Assembly (NCBI GenBank): GCA_902762785.1
Contig: CACWPL010000001.1
Location: forward strand, 1 to 64,000
DNA: 64,000 nucleotides
Direction: 5' to 3'
Source of the DNA: an uncultured Ruminococcus sp.
GTDB lineage: Bacteria > Bacillota > Clostridia > Oscillospirales > Ruminococcaceae
This document shows positions 20,863 through 29,632 of the stretch, in pieces. The position numbers were made by a program, and so were the translations under genes. The notes under the pieces were generated by a model that made no database searches, was not told where the DNA came from, and was given only the letters and a program-made list of their open reading frames with translations. How positions within the stretch are numbered: position 1 is the stretch's first letter; each line of letters opens with the position of its first letter.

Positions 20863-22251
20863 TTAGCCGGTGATGGTCTGGGGATTCTTTTCGCGGATGT
20901 CCTTGATGATGTCCTCGACGAGCTGCTTGAGGTTCTCATCCTTGCTGATGGCATCGTTGACCGTATTGATGGCGTAAACGATGGTGGAGTGGTCGCGTCC
21001 GCCGAACTCGGTACCGATGGCAGCGAGGGGCATCCCCGTGACCTCACGGACGACATAGGCCGCGACCTTGCGCGCAGTGGAGATCTGGCTGGTGCGCTTG
21101 CTCGAGCGGATGTCCTCCGGCGTGATGCCGTAGACATTGGCCACCTCGGCGATGATCTTCTCCACGGTGATCGGGATGGGCTGGTCGTCGGTCAGGATGT
21201 CGCGGATGACGCTCTGCGCCATGGAGATGGTCGGGGAGCTGTTGGCGAGCATCTTGAGCGCCTTGAGCTTCTTGACGGCGCCCTCGAGCTGACGGATGTT
21301 CGTCTTGAGGCGCGTGGCGATGAACTCGATCACCTCGTCCGGGATCTTCAGGTCGAGGAGCTCGGCCTTGCGGCGGATGATGGCGAAGCGAGTCTCGAAA
21401 TCCGGGATGCTGATGTCGGCGATGAGGCCCCACTCGAATCGGTTGCGGATGCGGTCCTCCAGAGTCTTGAGGTCGCGCGGGGGCTTATCGGACGTGATGA
21501 CGATCTGCTTGCCCTCGGAATGGAGCTTATTGAAGGTATGGAAGAACTCCTCCTGCATCTGCTCCTTGCCGGAGAAGAACTGGATGTCGTCGACGATGAG
21601 CACGTCGGCATTGCGGTACTTGTCGTGGAAGAGGGAGGTGTCCCGCTGGCCGATGGCCTTGATGAGCTCGTTGCCGAAGGATTCGCCGGTGACGTAGATG
21701 ACGTTCTTATCGGGGCTGCGGCGGTTGATCTCGAGGCGGATGGCCGTCACCAGGTGGGTCTTGCCCAGGCCGGACGGGCCGTAGATGAAGAGCGGGTTAT
21801 AGGACTGCGAGCCCTGGTCGGTGGCCACGGCCTTGCAGGCCGCATAGGCGAACTCATTGGAGCGGCCGACGATGAAGGTATCGAAGGTGTAGTCATACTC
21901 CGCGAACTCATAGCTGCGCTTGAGCTCGGCATGCTTCTCATCGAGCTCGCCGGGGTCCGGCACATGGCCGCTGCCGGCCGGCTCGGCCTCGACGACGCGG
22001 GGGTTGACGTTGACGACCAAGCGTGTCGGGAAGCCCATGACCTCCTCGAGCGCCTTCTCGAGCTTATCCTTGTAGGTGGAATTGATGATGCCCTGCTGGA
22101 ACTCCGTCTCGACATCGAAGACAGCGTTCTGTCCGTCGAGCTTGACGGGGACGAGCGGGTCGATCCATGTTCTCAGGGCGATGTCGTTGATCAGCCCCTG
22201 CTTGGTGATGTATAGCTTGGTCTGTTCAAACACTTCGTCAAAGGAATTCAT
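20863..22251 (-). CDS. dnaA: Chromosomal replication initiator DnaA
   Basis: This 462-aa AAA+ initiator binds DnaA boxes and melts the origin. Domain I begins MNSFDEVFEQTK; a charged linker follows. The AAA+ core has Walker A LFIYGPSGLGKTHLVTA, Walker B DVLIVDDIQFFSGKEQMQEEF, and sensor motifs. Domain IV ends with the DNA-binding signature MPLAAIGTEFGGRDHSTIVYA. The start is fixed by GGAGGTAACGGC directly upstream; the longer open frame is not DnaA-like. It heads the leftward replication cluster, and its leader holds several TTTTCCACA-type motifs, consistent with autoregulation. Confidence 0.98.
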   Translation of the reverse strand: MNSFDEVFEQTKLYITKQGLINDIALRTWIDPLVPVKLDGQNAVFDVETEFQQGIINSTYKDKLEKALEEVMGFPTRLVVNVNPRVVEAEPAGSGHVPDPGELDEKHAELKRSYEFAEYDYTFDTFIVGRSNEFAYAACKAVATDQGSQSYNPLFIYGPSGLGKTHLVTAIRLEINRRSPDKNVIYVTGESFGNELIKAIGQRDTSLFHDKYRNADVLIVDDIQFFSGKEQMQEEFFHTFNKLHSEGKQIVITSDKPPRDLKTLEDRIRNRFEWGLIADISIPDFETRFAIIRRKAELLDLKIPDEVIEFIATRLKTNIRQLEGAVKKLKALKMLANSSPTISMAQSVIRDILTDDQPIPITVEKIIAEVANVYGITPEDIRSSKRTSQISTARKVAAYVVREVTGMPLAAIGTEFGGRDHSTIVYAINTVNDAISKDENLKQLVEDIIKDIREKNPQTITG

Positions 22252-22726
22252 GCCGTTACCTCCGTGATATTTTTCTTTTCGTCTTTTTATCCTCTTTTTG
22301 CTTCTCTGTGCGACCCCTAGGCCTGTGGGATCTTTTGTGCCTGCCGGTCCCATGCTTGGTGGAGAGTCTCTCATGCAGGACAAAGCGCCCCCTGTGGATG
22401 GGGCGACGCTACTTATTATATTTTATCATATCTCAAAGAAAAAAGCAAGAGGTTTTCAACAATTTATCAATAGTCGAAATTGTGGAAAAGGAGGCAGATG
22501 TGTCTATCAGAATTAGATATTATTTTTTCCACACTGTCCGCAATATCTGCTCTGTGGAACGTCTATCCCCTATAGGAGAGGGCTCCCGCCTGCATTTAGG
22601 GGAACTGCCTATTTTTTCCCTTGACGATCGGGGCAGATCGGTGTATAATATAAGATATGTAGCTATACGCATTCGCGGGGAGCCGCTCTTTGTCTCCCCA
22701 GTATGGTAAAGGAAGGTAATCATATC
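22252..22726. other. dnaA upstream region with DnaA-box-like motifs
   Basis: This 475-base divergent gap holds TGTGGATGG (22393-22401), TGTGGAAAA (22481-22489), TTTTCCACA (22525-22533) and TGTGGAACG (22553-22561), with an AT-rich stretch (22411-22440) between the first motif and the others. It could be the second half of a bipartite origin and the dnaA control region. The promoter for the rightward gene lies at 22621-22649. No rpmH or other gene is present. Confidence 0.65.
22621..22649 (+). promoter_or_regulatory. Sigma-A promoter of the FAD oxidoreductase gene
   Basis: TTGACG (22621-22626), a 17-base spacer and TATAAT (22644-22649) lie 78 bases before the ATG. Confidence 0.85.
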
Positions 22727-24313
22727 ATGAAAAAGAAGGTCATCATCATCGGCGCAGGTCCTGCGGGCCTGACTGCCGGCTATGAGCTGCTCCGGCAGGC
22801 GCCGGAGGCGTTCGATGTCACTATCTACGAGGAGACCTCGGCGATCGGCGGCATCTCCCGCACAGTACAGCACAATGGCAGCCGCATGGACATCGGCGGA
22901 CATCGCTTCTTCTCCAAGGACAAGCGCGTCATGGACTGGTGGCAGGCCATGATGCCCCGTCAGGGCAAGCCCTCGTTCGACGACATCAAGCTCGGGCGTG
23001 AGAAGCAGCTCGCCCCCGGCGGTCCCGACCCGGAGGAGACCGACCGCGTCATGCTCGTCCGCAACCGCGTCTCCCGCATCTACTATAAGCACAAGTTCTT
23101 CGACTATCCTGTCTCCATGAAGTGGGAGACCATCAAGAACATGGGCTTTGCCACCACCATGGAGGCCGGCTTCTCCTACCTTGGCTCCAATGTCAAGAAG
23201 CTCGAGGAGACCTCCCTGGAGAACTTCTATATCAACCGCTTCGGCCGCAAGCTCTATTCCATGTTCTTTGAGGGCTACACCGAGAAGCTCTGGGGCCGTC
23301 ATCCCTCCGAGATCTCCGCAGATTGGGGCGCACAGCGCGTCAAGGGCCTCTCGATCATGGCCGTCCTCAAGGACATGGTCACCAAGATGACCGGCAAGAC
23401 CGACGGCAAGGTCGAGACCTCGCTGATCGAGGAGTTCTACTATCCGAAGTACGGTCCCGGCCAGCTCTGGGAGACCACCGCGAAGGAGTTCGAGGCGCTC
23501 GGCGGCACCATCGTCATGGAGGCCAAGGTCGTTCGCATCAACACCAACGGTGAGGACACCGTCGAGAGCATCGTGATCGAGAAGGACGGCAAGGAGACCA
23601 CCGTCGACGGCGACATCTTCTTCTCCTCCATGCCCGTCAAGGACCTCGTGGCCGGCATGAACGACGTCCCCGAGAACGAGGCACGCATCGCCGCAGGCCT
23701 CCCCTACCGCGATTTCGTGACCATCGGCCTGCTCCTCGACCGTCTTGAGCTCAAGAACGAGACCAAGATCCGCACGCTCGGCAACATCGTGCCGGACTGC
23801 TGGATCTATGTACAGGACACCGGCATCAAGATGGGCCGTATCCAGATCTTCAACAACTGGTCGCCCTACATGGTCCGCGACCCTGAAAAGCATGTTTGGA
23901 TCGGTCTGGAGTATTTCTGCGAGGAGGGCGACAAGTTCTGGAACCTCACCGAGGACCAGACCATCCGCTTCGGTATCGCAGAGCTCAAGAAGATGGGCAT
24001 CATCAACGAGGGCACCAAGATCTTCGACGGCCATCGCGAGCGCGTCAAGAAGGCGTATCCCGCCTACTTCGACACCTATGCGGAGATCGACACGCTGATC
24101 GAGTATCTCAGCAAGTTCCAGAACCTCTGGTGCGTCGGCCGCAACGGTCAGCACCGCTACAACAACATGGATCACTCCATGGCGACCTCCTTCGAGGCCG
24201 TGGCCAATATCCTGGCCGGCTCGACCGATAAGACCAATGTTTGGAACGTGAACACCGAGAAGGAGTATCACGAGACCGTCAAGGAAGAGGCAGAGACGAA
24301 TGAGCAGGCCTGA
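22727..24313 (+). CDS. NAD(P)/FAD-dependent oxidoreductase, UDP-galactopyranose-mutase-like
   Basis: This 528-aa flavoprotein begins with a Rossmann dinucleotide motif, [19 protein letters not shown], followed by [11 protein letters not shown] and DIGGHRFFS. These are features of the amine-oxidase/UDP-galactopyranose-mutase/protoporphyrinogen-oxidase superfamily. A second cofactor region near the C-terminus reads [19 protein letters not shown]. The substrate is unknown, though homologues often lie in cell-surface polysaccharide loci. I start at MKKKVIII, with GGAAGG upstream, not the ATG at 22703. Its end overlaps the next gene by 14 bases, so the membrane protein that follows is probably its partner. 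Confidence 0.8.
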   Translation: MKKKVIIIGAGPAGLTAGYELLRQAPEAFDVTIYEETSAIGGISRTVQHNGSRMDIGGHRFFSKDKRVMDWWQAMMPRQGKPSFDDIKLGREKQLAPGGPDPEETDRVMLVRNRVSRIYYKHKFFDYPVSMKWETIKNMGFATTMEAGFSYLGSNVKKLEETSLENFYINRFGRKLYSMFFEGYTEKLWGRHPSEISADWGAQRVKGLSIMAVLKDMVTKMTGKTDGKVETSLIEEFYYPKYGPGQLWETTAKEFEALGGTIVMEAKVVRINTNGEDTVESIVIEKDGKETTVDGDIFFSSMPVKDLVAGMNDVPENEARIAAGLPYRDFVTIGLLLDRLELKNETKIRTLGNIVPDCWIYVQDTGIKMGRIQIFNNWSPYMVRDPEKHVWIGLEYFCEEGDKFWNLTEDQTIRFGIAELKKMGIINEGTKIFDGHRERVKKAYPAYFDTYAEIDTLIEYLSKFQNLWCVGRNGQHRYNNMDHSMATSFEAVANILAGSTDKTNVWNVNTEKEYHETVKEEAETNEQA

Positions 24314-26300
24314 CGACGAGCTCCTGGAGACCGGCACGCCTGCGGAGGATGCCGTCCCTGACGCGCCGGAGACCGCGCCCGCCGAGGAGGAGGTCACGTC
24401 CCTAGAGGACGTGTTCCCTGCTGAGCCGGAGGAGAAGGTCGAGTCGCTCGAGGACGTCTTCCCGGACGAGCCTGCCGTCGCCGAGGTGCCGGACGTCTCC
24501 GACATCCTCGAGAACGCAGCCGCCTCCGCGGAGGATGGCGAACAAGACGAGGACGCTGCGGCAGAGGATGCCGCTGCAGCGCCGACCGAGCAGGACGCGG
24601 CCGCGAACTGGTTCGCCTTCCTGCACAGTCTCTTCATGAAGATCCAGCCGGCGCTCCCGGGCATCTGGGCCTTCATCAAGCGCTGGGCATGGGTCGTGCC
24701 GCTCTTCGGCACGGTCATCCTGATCGGGTACTACACCCTCTTCCCCTCGCGCGGCTATTTCCATTCCGACACGACCGATACCCTCATGTGGGCGATCGCC
24801 TCGCATGACGGCGGCAAGCTCTTGAACCCCGAGTTCAATTACGCCTGCCTCCTGCCCTTCGGCACCTCGCTCATCATGCAGGCGCTGATCCCGTTCACGG
24901 GCATCACGATGAAGACGCATGTGATCGGCATGCTGATCTTCATGCTCCTCTTCACGGGCGCCCTGATCTGGATGCTCCGGAAGATGAAATGGAAGTGGGG
25001 ATGGATCTCCATCGCCGTCTTCACCGAGCTGCTCGTCTGCTCCGGCAGCGACAAGCTCCGCGAGATCTTCTGGGGACACACCATCTACTACAGTCTGGAC
25101 ATCCTCTTCATCTTCGTCGGTCTGGCGCTGCTCTTCGGCTTCATCGACTGGCAGGAATGGCGGCAGGCACAGACGGACAAGGACAAGAAAAAGACCGGCC
25201 TGATCGGTCTGCTCCTCTCCGCCGGCCTGGTCGGCATCTGGTATGTGCTCACGAGCATGGATCAGATCATCTCGATCGCGATCTTCGCGCTGCCGGTGAT
25301 GGGCGCGTTCGTTGCCGAGCGCTGGCTCGACCACGAGAGCAAGCTCATCTCGAAGAAGAATCTCCTGAACATCGGGATGCTCGCCTTCATGGGCGTCTGC
25401 ATGCTGATCGGCTTCAAGATCACGGCGCACCTCGCCGAGGGCATCTCCGCCGGCTATGAGGGCGCCTTCTCGAACTACTCCCCCATGGAGGAATGGAAGG
25501 ATCATCTCCTTGGCTTCCCCGTGGCTTGGTTCACGCTGCTGGGCGCTTCGATGCGCGACGGCGACAAGCTCATGAGCGTGGACAGCGTCAAGAACCTGCT
25601 CGTGGTCATCACGGGCGTGGTGATCCTCGTGATCCCGGTCTTCGCGCTGGCCTGCTACGGCAAGATCCAGGACCGCAAGGCCCGCATCGTCATCCTCACG
25701 CACTGGCTCATGACCATGGTCCTCATGATGGGCTACATCATGGGCAAGCTCTCGAGCGCGAACTGGCGTCTCTCGCCGCTGCTGGCGTCCGCGACCGTGT
25801 GCAGCGTCGTCTTCCTGCATTGGGCGATGGGCGAGGTCAAGCTGCAGCGCATCATCTCGCTGATGATGGTGCCCGTCGTCCTGGTCTGCTGCCTCAACGT
25901 CCATGCCATCCTGAAGATGCATGCCGACAACCGCGAGTCCAACATCCTCTACACGCTGGCCAACGGTCTGCGCGAGCGCGGTCTGACCTACGGCTACGCG
26001 AACTTCTGGCGCGCCAACGGTCTGACCATCGTGGCCGACAACGAGGTACAGTGCCGCAGCGTCAACATCGCCGAGGGCGGTGCGCTCTACGATTACAAGT
26101 ATCAGGGCCTCAACAAGTGGTATGAGCCGCAGGAGGGCCAGGACACCTACTTCCTCCTCATGGACCAGTGGGAGTGCGATCAGCTCACCAATACGGCATA
26201 TTACCGCAAGAAGTCCGGCGAATTCATGATCGAGGGCTATCACGTTTGGATCTACAACGTGCCGCTCTTTGAGAATGGCGTCGCCAAGCCTCTGGAGTGA
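24300..26300 (+). CDS. Polytopic membrane protein with acidic N-terminal tail (GT-C-like?)
   Basis: This 666-aa protein has an acidic, disordered N-terminus of about 105 residues with the motif SLEDVFP(A/D)EP present twice. Around ten or more membrane helices follow and then a C-terminal soluble part of roughly 100 residues with [19 protein letters not shown]. The first extracytoplasmic loop contains [12 protein letters not shown], acidic residues placed like the metal- or lipid-phosphate-binding loop of GT-C glycosyltransferases. That assignment is inference; I do not recognise a named family. It overlaps the preceding oxidoreductase gene, suggesting coupled translation and a shared envelope glycan pathway. 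Confidence 0.7.
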   Translation: MSRPDDELLETGTPAEDAVPDAPETAPAEEEVTSLEDVFPAEPEEKVESLEDVFPDEPAVAEVPDVSDILENAAASAEDGEQDEDAAAEDAAAAPTEQDAAANWFAFLHSLFMKIQPALPGIWAFIKRWAWVVPLFGTVILIGYYTLFPSRGYFHSDTTDTLMWAIASHDGGKLLNPEFNYACLLPFGTSLIMQALIPFTGITMKTHVIGMLIFMLLFTGALIWMLRKMKWKWGWISIAVFTELLVCSGSDKLREIFWGHTIYYSLDILFIFVGLALLFGFIDWQEWRQAQTDKDKKKTGLIGLLLSAGLVGIWYVLTSMDQIISIAIFALPVMGAFVAERWLDHESKLISKKNLLNIGMLAFMGVCMLIGFKITAHLAEGISAGYEGAFSNYSPMEEWKDHLLGFPVAWFTLLGASMRDGDKLMSVDSVKNLLVVITGVVILVIPVFALACYGKIQDRKARIVILTHWLMTMVLMMGYIMGKLSSANWRLSPLLASATVCSVVFLHWAMGEVKLQRIISLMMVPVVLVCCLNVHAILKMHADNRESNILYTLANGLRERGLTYGYANFWRANGLTIVADNEVQCRSVNIAEGGALYDYKYQGLNKWYEPQEGQDTYFLLMDQWECDQLTNTAYYRKKSGEFMIEGYHVWIYNVPLFENGVAKPLE

Positions 26301-26321
26301 CACAAGACCTTATCGAAGTTT

Positions 26322-26352
26322 TGCCCCGAAGCGTCCAAAACGCCTCGGGGCA
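26322..26352 (+). terminator. Possible intercistronic hairpin
   Basis: TGCCCCGA and TCGGGGCA arms, with extra GCG/CGC pairing inside, lie between the membrane-protein gene and the esterase gene. The following bases are not a clear T-tract, so it may be a weak terminator or an mRNA-stabilising hairpin. Confidence 0.45.
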
Positions 26353-26388
26353 TCGCATTTCCAAGACGGAAGATCAGAAAGGAGCATC

Positions 26389-27921
26389 ATGAAAAAGATC
26401 ATCGCAGCGATCATCCTCCTCGCATGGACATGCTCGCTCGCGTCTTGCGCACAGGCACCGTCGGACGTGCCGACGTCTGTCGCAGAGACCGAAGCGGCCG
26501 CGCCGCAGGAGGCGGCCCCCACCAAGCTCGTCAACAAGATGACAGAGAAGGAGCGTGAAGCCGTGGATAAGCACGCGCTCACGATCCTCGACGCCCCCGA
26601 GCCGCTCTCCGAAAAGACCGAGCACACCGTCAGCGTGGAGTTCGGCTCCCGCAGCATCGCGGAGCTCCGTGAGGAAGTCGAGTCCGATCGCGAGAGGATG
26701 GGAGAGGAGGCGTACCAGCAGGCGATGGACGACCTCGATGCCGCCGAGGCGGATGGAAAGGACAGCCTCCCAATGTCGCCGATCATCCTGGTGGACGGCA
26801 TCATCATCACGCAGTACATCCCGAGCGCCGACCCGGACTATGAGGGCGGCATGATCGAATTCCAGCGCACCACGATGGATGAGAACTGGGAGCTCAAGAC
26901 GGAGGATCTGCATTTCGACACCTTCGAGGACTATCTGGACTGGATCCGCGAAACGGACATCGAGGTCGGCGTCTCGGAGGAGGAGACAGAGCTGGACGTT
27001 CTCTATACACGGATCGCCGAGGAGGCGTTCCAGTCCGGGAACTACGAGACCCTGCCGGAGGGGAGCGTGGATACGGAGGACCTCACGCACTATCTTTGGG
27101 GCAACCGGGACTACCGGGACGAATGGGAGTTCGACCGCGATGCCGTGGCCGCGATCAAAGACAACATCGACGAGATCGACTTCGCGGACGAGGCGCTGCA
27201 GGAGACGTTCGTCGTCCATGTGATGCGCCCGCCGAACTATGACCCGAGCAAGACCTATCCTCTCTTCTTCCTGACGGACGGCATCTGGCGGTTCGGCAAT
27301 TTTCCCGCGCTCTGGCAGGCCATGGAGGACGGCGAGGCCGCGCCGGTGATCGTGGCGAGCCTGTATTACAGCTACAACGTCACCGACCCGGATCAGGTGA
27401 ATCGCTATTACGATCTGGTGCTGGGACGCGACAAGCTGCTGGACTTCGTCACCGATGATGTGATGCCGTATCTTTGTGAGAATTACAGCATCGACTGCGC
27501 CGATTCGACGCTCTACGGCCATTCCGACGGCGGCGTCTTCGCGCACTATGCGATGTTCAGCTCCGATCGGTACGAGAATCAGCCCTTCGGTCGCTACATC
27601 ATCGGCAGTCCGGCCTTCTGGGGCGTCCATGACGATGTCCCGGCGCTGGATACGGAGCAGTGCCGGAACGACTACGGCTATTTCGACCGAAACGAGACGC
27701 TCGACAAGCGCGTGTTCCTCTGCGCCGGGTCGCAGGAGGATCCCGATTATGCGGACATGTATGAGGAGCGGGACGACACGACCCTCGAGGGCGTGGCCAA
27801 GCTCAAGGAACGCCTCGAGGCGCATGGTGCCGACCTGACCTATCGTCTCTATGAGTCGCACCATTACCAGTACATCCCGGAGATGCTGGTCGAGTATCTC
27901 AAGGAGACCTATCCGAACTGA
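26389..27921 (+). CDS. Lipoprotein with esterase D-like alpha/beta-hydrolase domain
   Basis: This 510-aa protein starts with a lipoprotein signal (MKKIIAAIILLAWTCSLASC, lipid-modified Cys20). Residues about 25-270 form an acidic region of unknown fold. The C-terminal 230 residues resemble the esterase D/enterochelin-esterase family: VVHVMRPPNYDPSKTYPLF, then the nucleophile elbow LYGHSDGGVFAHYAMF, and a late histidine in LYESHHYQYIP. It probably removes acyl groups such as acetate or ferulate from glycans at the cell surface; the substrate is inferred. AAAGGAG fixes the start. A strong terminator follows. Confidence 0.8.
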   Translation: MKKIIAAIILLAWTCSLASCAQAPSDVPTSVAETEAAAPQEAAPTKLVNKMTEKEREAVDKHALTILDAPEPLSEKTEHTVSVEFGSRSIAELREEVESDRERMGEEAYQQAMDDLDAAEADGKDSLPMSPIILVDGIIITQYIPSADPDYEGGMIEFQRTTMDENWELKTEDLHFDTFEDYLDWIRETDIEVGVSEEETELDVLYTRIAEEAFQSGNYETLPEGSVDTEDLTHYLWGNRDYRDEWEFDRDAVAAIKDNIDEIDFADEALQETFVVHVMRPPNYDPSKTYPLFFLTDGIWRFGNFPALWQAMEDGEAAPVIVASLYYSYNVTDPDQVNRYYDLVLGRDKLLDFVTDDVMPYLCENYSIDCADSTLYGHSDGGVFAHYAMFSSDRYENQPFGRYIIGSPAFWGVHDDVPALDTEQCRNDYGYFDRNETLDKRVFLCAGSQEDPDYADMYEERDDTTLEGVAKLKERLEAHGADLTYRLYESHHYQYIPEMLVEYLKETYPN

Positions 27922-27927
27922 TCTTGC

Positions 27928-27959
27928 AAATGCCCCCGCGCGCTGCGGGGGCATTTTTT
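27928..27959 (+). terminator. Terminator after the esterase gene
   Basis: AAATGCCCCCGC and GCGGGGGCATTT arms are followed by a T run. It separates the esterase gene from yabP. Confidence 0.92.
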
Positions 27960-28001
27960 GTGCGCCGCCTGCATAGGCTCTCCTGAAAGGGAGTGAGCGC
28001 G

Positions 28002-28265
28002 ATGGAGGAGCATACGAGCCTGCATCTGGAGGATAGACAGCACCTGCATCTGACCGGCGTGACCGCGCTCGACCGCTTCGACGAGCGCGAGATCGTGCTG
28101 TTCACCGTGCAGGGCGAGCTGACCGTGACGGGGCGGTCGCTGGAGATCGCGTCCGTCAGCATCGAGACGGGCGTGATGGAGGTCGAGGGCGAGATCTGGG
28201 CGCTCGCCTATGGGGACCGCGACCGGCGCGCGCCCGTGTCTCTCCTGGGGAGGCTCCTGCGATGA
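28002..28265 (+). CDS. yabP: Sporulation protein YabP (YabP/YqfC family)
   Basis: This 87-aa protein matches the YabP/YqfC family in size and pattern: HLHLTGVTALDRFDEREIVL, then GELTVTGRSLEIASVSIETG and VEGEIWALAYGD. In Bacillus, YabP acts in forespore development. I choose the ATG at 28002, spaced correctly from AAAGGGAG; a GTG at 27993 is too close. The neighbours yabQ, divIC and an S1-domain gene reproduce the Bacillus yabP-yabQ-divIC-yabR order, which strengthens the call. It overlaps yabQ by four bases. Confidence 0.88.
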   Translation: MEEHTSLHLEDRQHLHLTGVTALDRFDEREIVLFTVQGELTVTGRSLEIASVSIETGVMEVEGEIWALAYGDRDRRAPVSLLGRLLR

Positions 28266-28972
28266 TGCTGCTGCGGATGCCCGATACCTATTGGACGGTA
28301 CAGGAGGAGCTCTGCCTCTTCGGCGGCGCTGTCCTCTGCGGCATCCCGTGCGGCGTCCTGCTCGACATCCTGCGCGTGCTGCGGCGGTGGATCGCCCATC
28401 CCCGCGCGGTCGTGGCCATCGAGGACGTGCTCTGGATGCTGGGGTGTGCGGTGGTGCTGCTGTGCTATGCGTCGGCTTTCGCGGCGGGCGTGTTCCGGGG
28501 GTATTATTTGGTCGGATGTGCGGCGGGACTGGGGATCTATGTCTGCACCGTCGGCCGGATCGTCGTCGGTCTCGCCGAGATGGCTGCAAGACCGGTGCGC
28601 CAAGGGGCGGTGTGGCTGTGTCGAAAAGTGAAGGGCAGATCTGTGAAGATCTGCCAAAAACGAGGAGCGGGAAAAGAAATTGCCAAAAATGTCTTGCAAG
28701 GCGACCGCGAAATGTTGTATAATAAGAGAAGCAACAGAAAGAAAGGGATCGTGCATGGCAAAGAAAGCAAAACGACAAGAAGAGAAAAAAAGCACCGGCA
28801 TCTGGATGCTCATGCGCGTGTCGATGGTGCTCATCATCATCGGATGCGTGATCTCGATCGTCAGCATGCAAAACAATATCGCGGAAAAGAAAAAGGAGAA
28901 GGTCATCCTCAAGGACAACATCGAGATCATGACCATCAAGAACGAGGAGCTGGCCGACCTGATCGAGTCTGA
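28262..28972 (+). CDS. yabQ: Spore cortex protein YabQ with long C-terminal overlap
   Basis: The first 120 residues form membrane segments typical of YabQ (LCLFGGAVLCGIPCGVLLD, then CAVVLLCYASAFAAGVF and YYLVGCAAGLGIYVC). A basic tail follows (CRKVKGRSVKICQKRGAGKE). YabQ is needed for spore cortex formation in Bacillus. Translation starts at the ATG overlapping the yabP stop, with GGGAGG upstream. The frame has no stop before 28972, so the last 73 residues run out of frame through most of divIC and are rich in His and Arg. Either the genes truly overlap by 218 bases or an indel removed the natural stop. The N-terminal assignment is firm; the end is doubtful. Confidence 0.75.
   Translation: MMLLRMPDTYWTVQEELCLFGGAVLCGIPCGVLLDILRVLRRWIAHPRAVVAIEDVLWMLGCAVVLLCYASAFAAGVFRGYYLVGCAAGLGIYVCTVGRIVVGLAEMAARPVRQGAVWLCRKVKGRSVKICQKRGAGKEIAKNVLQGDREMLYNKRSNRKKGIVHGKESKTTRREKKHRHLDAHARVDGAHHHRMRDLDRQHAKQYRGKEKGEGHPQGQHRDHDHQERGAGRPDRV
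28694..28723 (+). promoter_or_regulatory. Possible internal promoter for divIC
   Basis: TTGCAA (28694-28699), an 18-base spacer and TATAAT (28718-28723) lie inside the yabQ frame, 31 bases before divIC. It would give vegetative expression of divIC independent of the sporulation genes. Confidence 0.7.
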
Positions 28973-29066
28973 TGACATCGGCCGCTATATGGAAAAGCTG
29001 GCAGTGGAGAATAACGGCTATGCCTACCCGGACGAGCGCCGTTATTACGATACATCAAGAGACTGA
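28755..29066 (+). CDS. divIC: Septum formation initiator, DivIC/FtsL-like
   Basis: This 103-aa bitopic protein has a basic cytoplasmic N-terminus (MAKKAKRQEEKK), one membrane helix (about residues 20-38) and an extracytoplasmic coiled coil (NIAEKKKEKVILKDNIEI). A short C-terminal motif follows, with YMEKLAVENNGYAYPDERRYY. This is the layout of DivIC, which joins FtsL and DivIB in the division complex. The start is set by GAAAGGG at good spacing. Its first 218 bases are shared with the yabQ frame. Confidence 0.9.
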   Translation: MAKKAKRQEEKKSTGIWMLMRVSMVLIIIGCVISIVSMQNNIAEKKKEKVILKDNIEIMTIKNEELADLIESDDIGRYMEKLAVENNGYAYPDERRYYDTSRD

Positions 29067-29086
29067 GCAGGGGGCATTTAACAGAT

Positions 29087-29566
29087 ATGCAGTTGGAAAA
29101 CGGACTGGAGATCGGTAAGATCTACGAGGGCAAGGTCAAGAGCATCACGAACTATGGCGCATTCGTCGAGGTGCCTGTGGAGAACGGCCGTCCGGTGACG
29201 GGCATGGTCCACATCTCCGAGGTGGCCAACACCTTCGTCAACGACATCCACGACCATTTGGAGGAGGGGCAGACCGTCAAGGTCAAGGTCCTCGCCGTGA
29301 ACGAGCAAGGCAAGATCAGCATGTCCGTCAAGAAGGCGCTCGAGGGAGATGCCGCTGCACCGCAGCGCGCCCCGAGAGGCGACCGCCGTCCGCGGCGCGA
29401 CCGCAATGAGAAACCCAATGTCTACGAGCCGAAGCCGCAGAAGCCCGCCTCGGAGATGACCTTCGAGGACATGATGAGCCGCTTCAAGCAGCACAGCGAG
29501 GAGCGCATCTCGGACATCCGCCGCAACACGGACCGCAAGAACCGCTCCAGAAGACGCCCGAAGTGA
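29087..29566 (+). CDS. S1 RNA-binding domain protein (YabR-like)
   Basis: This 159-aa protein has one S1 OB-fold (residues about 6-82): LEIGKIYEGKVKSITNYGAF, then GMVHISEVANTFVNDI and VKVKVLAVNEQGKISMSVK. A basic disordered tail follows (RAPRGDRRPRRDRNE and, at the end, RKNRSRRRPK). Bacillus YabR, also after divIC, has the same layout and is a ribosome-associated S1 protein. It lies 20 bases after divIC and is followed by a terminator. Confidence 0.9.
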   Translation: MQLENGLEIGKIYEGKVKSITNYGAFVEVPVENGRPVTGMVHISEVANTFVNDIHDHLEEGQTVKVKVLAVNEQGKISMSVKKALEGDAAAPQRAPRGDRRPRRDRNEKPNVYEPKPQKPASEMTFEDMMSRFKQHSEERISDIRRNTDRKNRSRRRPK

Positions 29567-29586
29567 GCGTCGCTCCATAGAACACA

Positions 29587-29619
29587 AGAGCCATCCCCGC
29601 GCGGGGATGGCTCTTTTTG
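29587..29619 (+). terminator. Terminator between converging units
   Basis: Perfect 14-bp arms (AGAGCCATCCCCGC at 29587 and its complement to 29614) are followed by TTTTT on the plus strand. It sits between the S1-domain gene and the convergent lipoprotein gene. Confidence 0.92.
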
Positions 29620-29632
29620 GGATACAGGTGCG

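Noticed and set aside
22520..24718. 732-aa minus-strand frame opposite the FAD oxidoreductase
   Set aside because: The sense strand has a consensus promoter, a ribosome site and a Rossmann motif; the antisense frame has none.
28210..28722. 170-aa frame overlapping yabQ in another phase
   Set aside because: The 28262 frame has the membrane segments of YabQ and the ribosome site; this frame is Arg-rich shadow.
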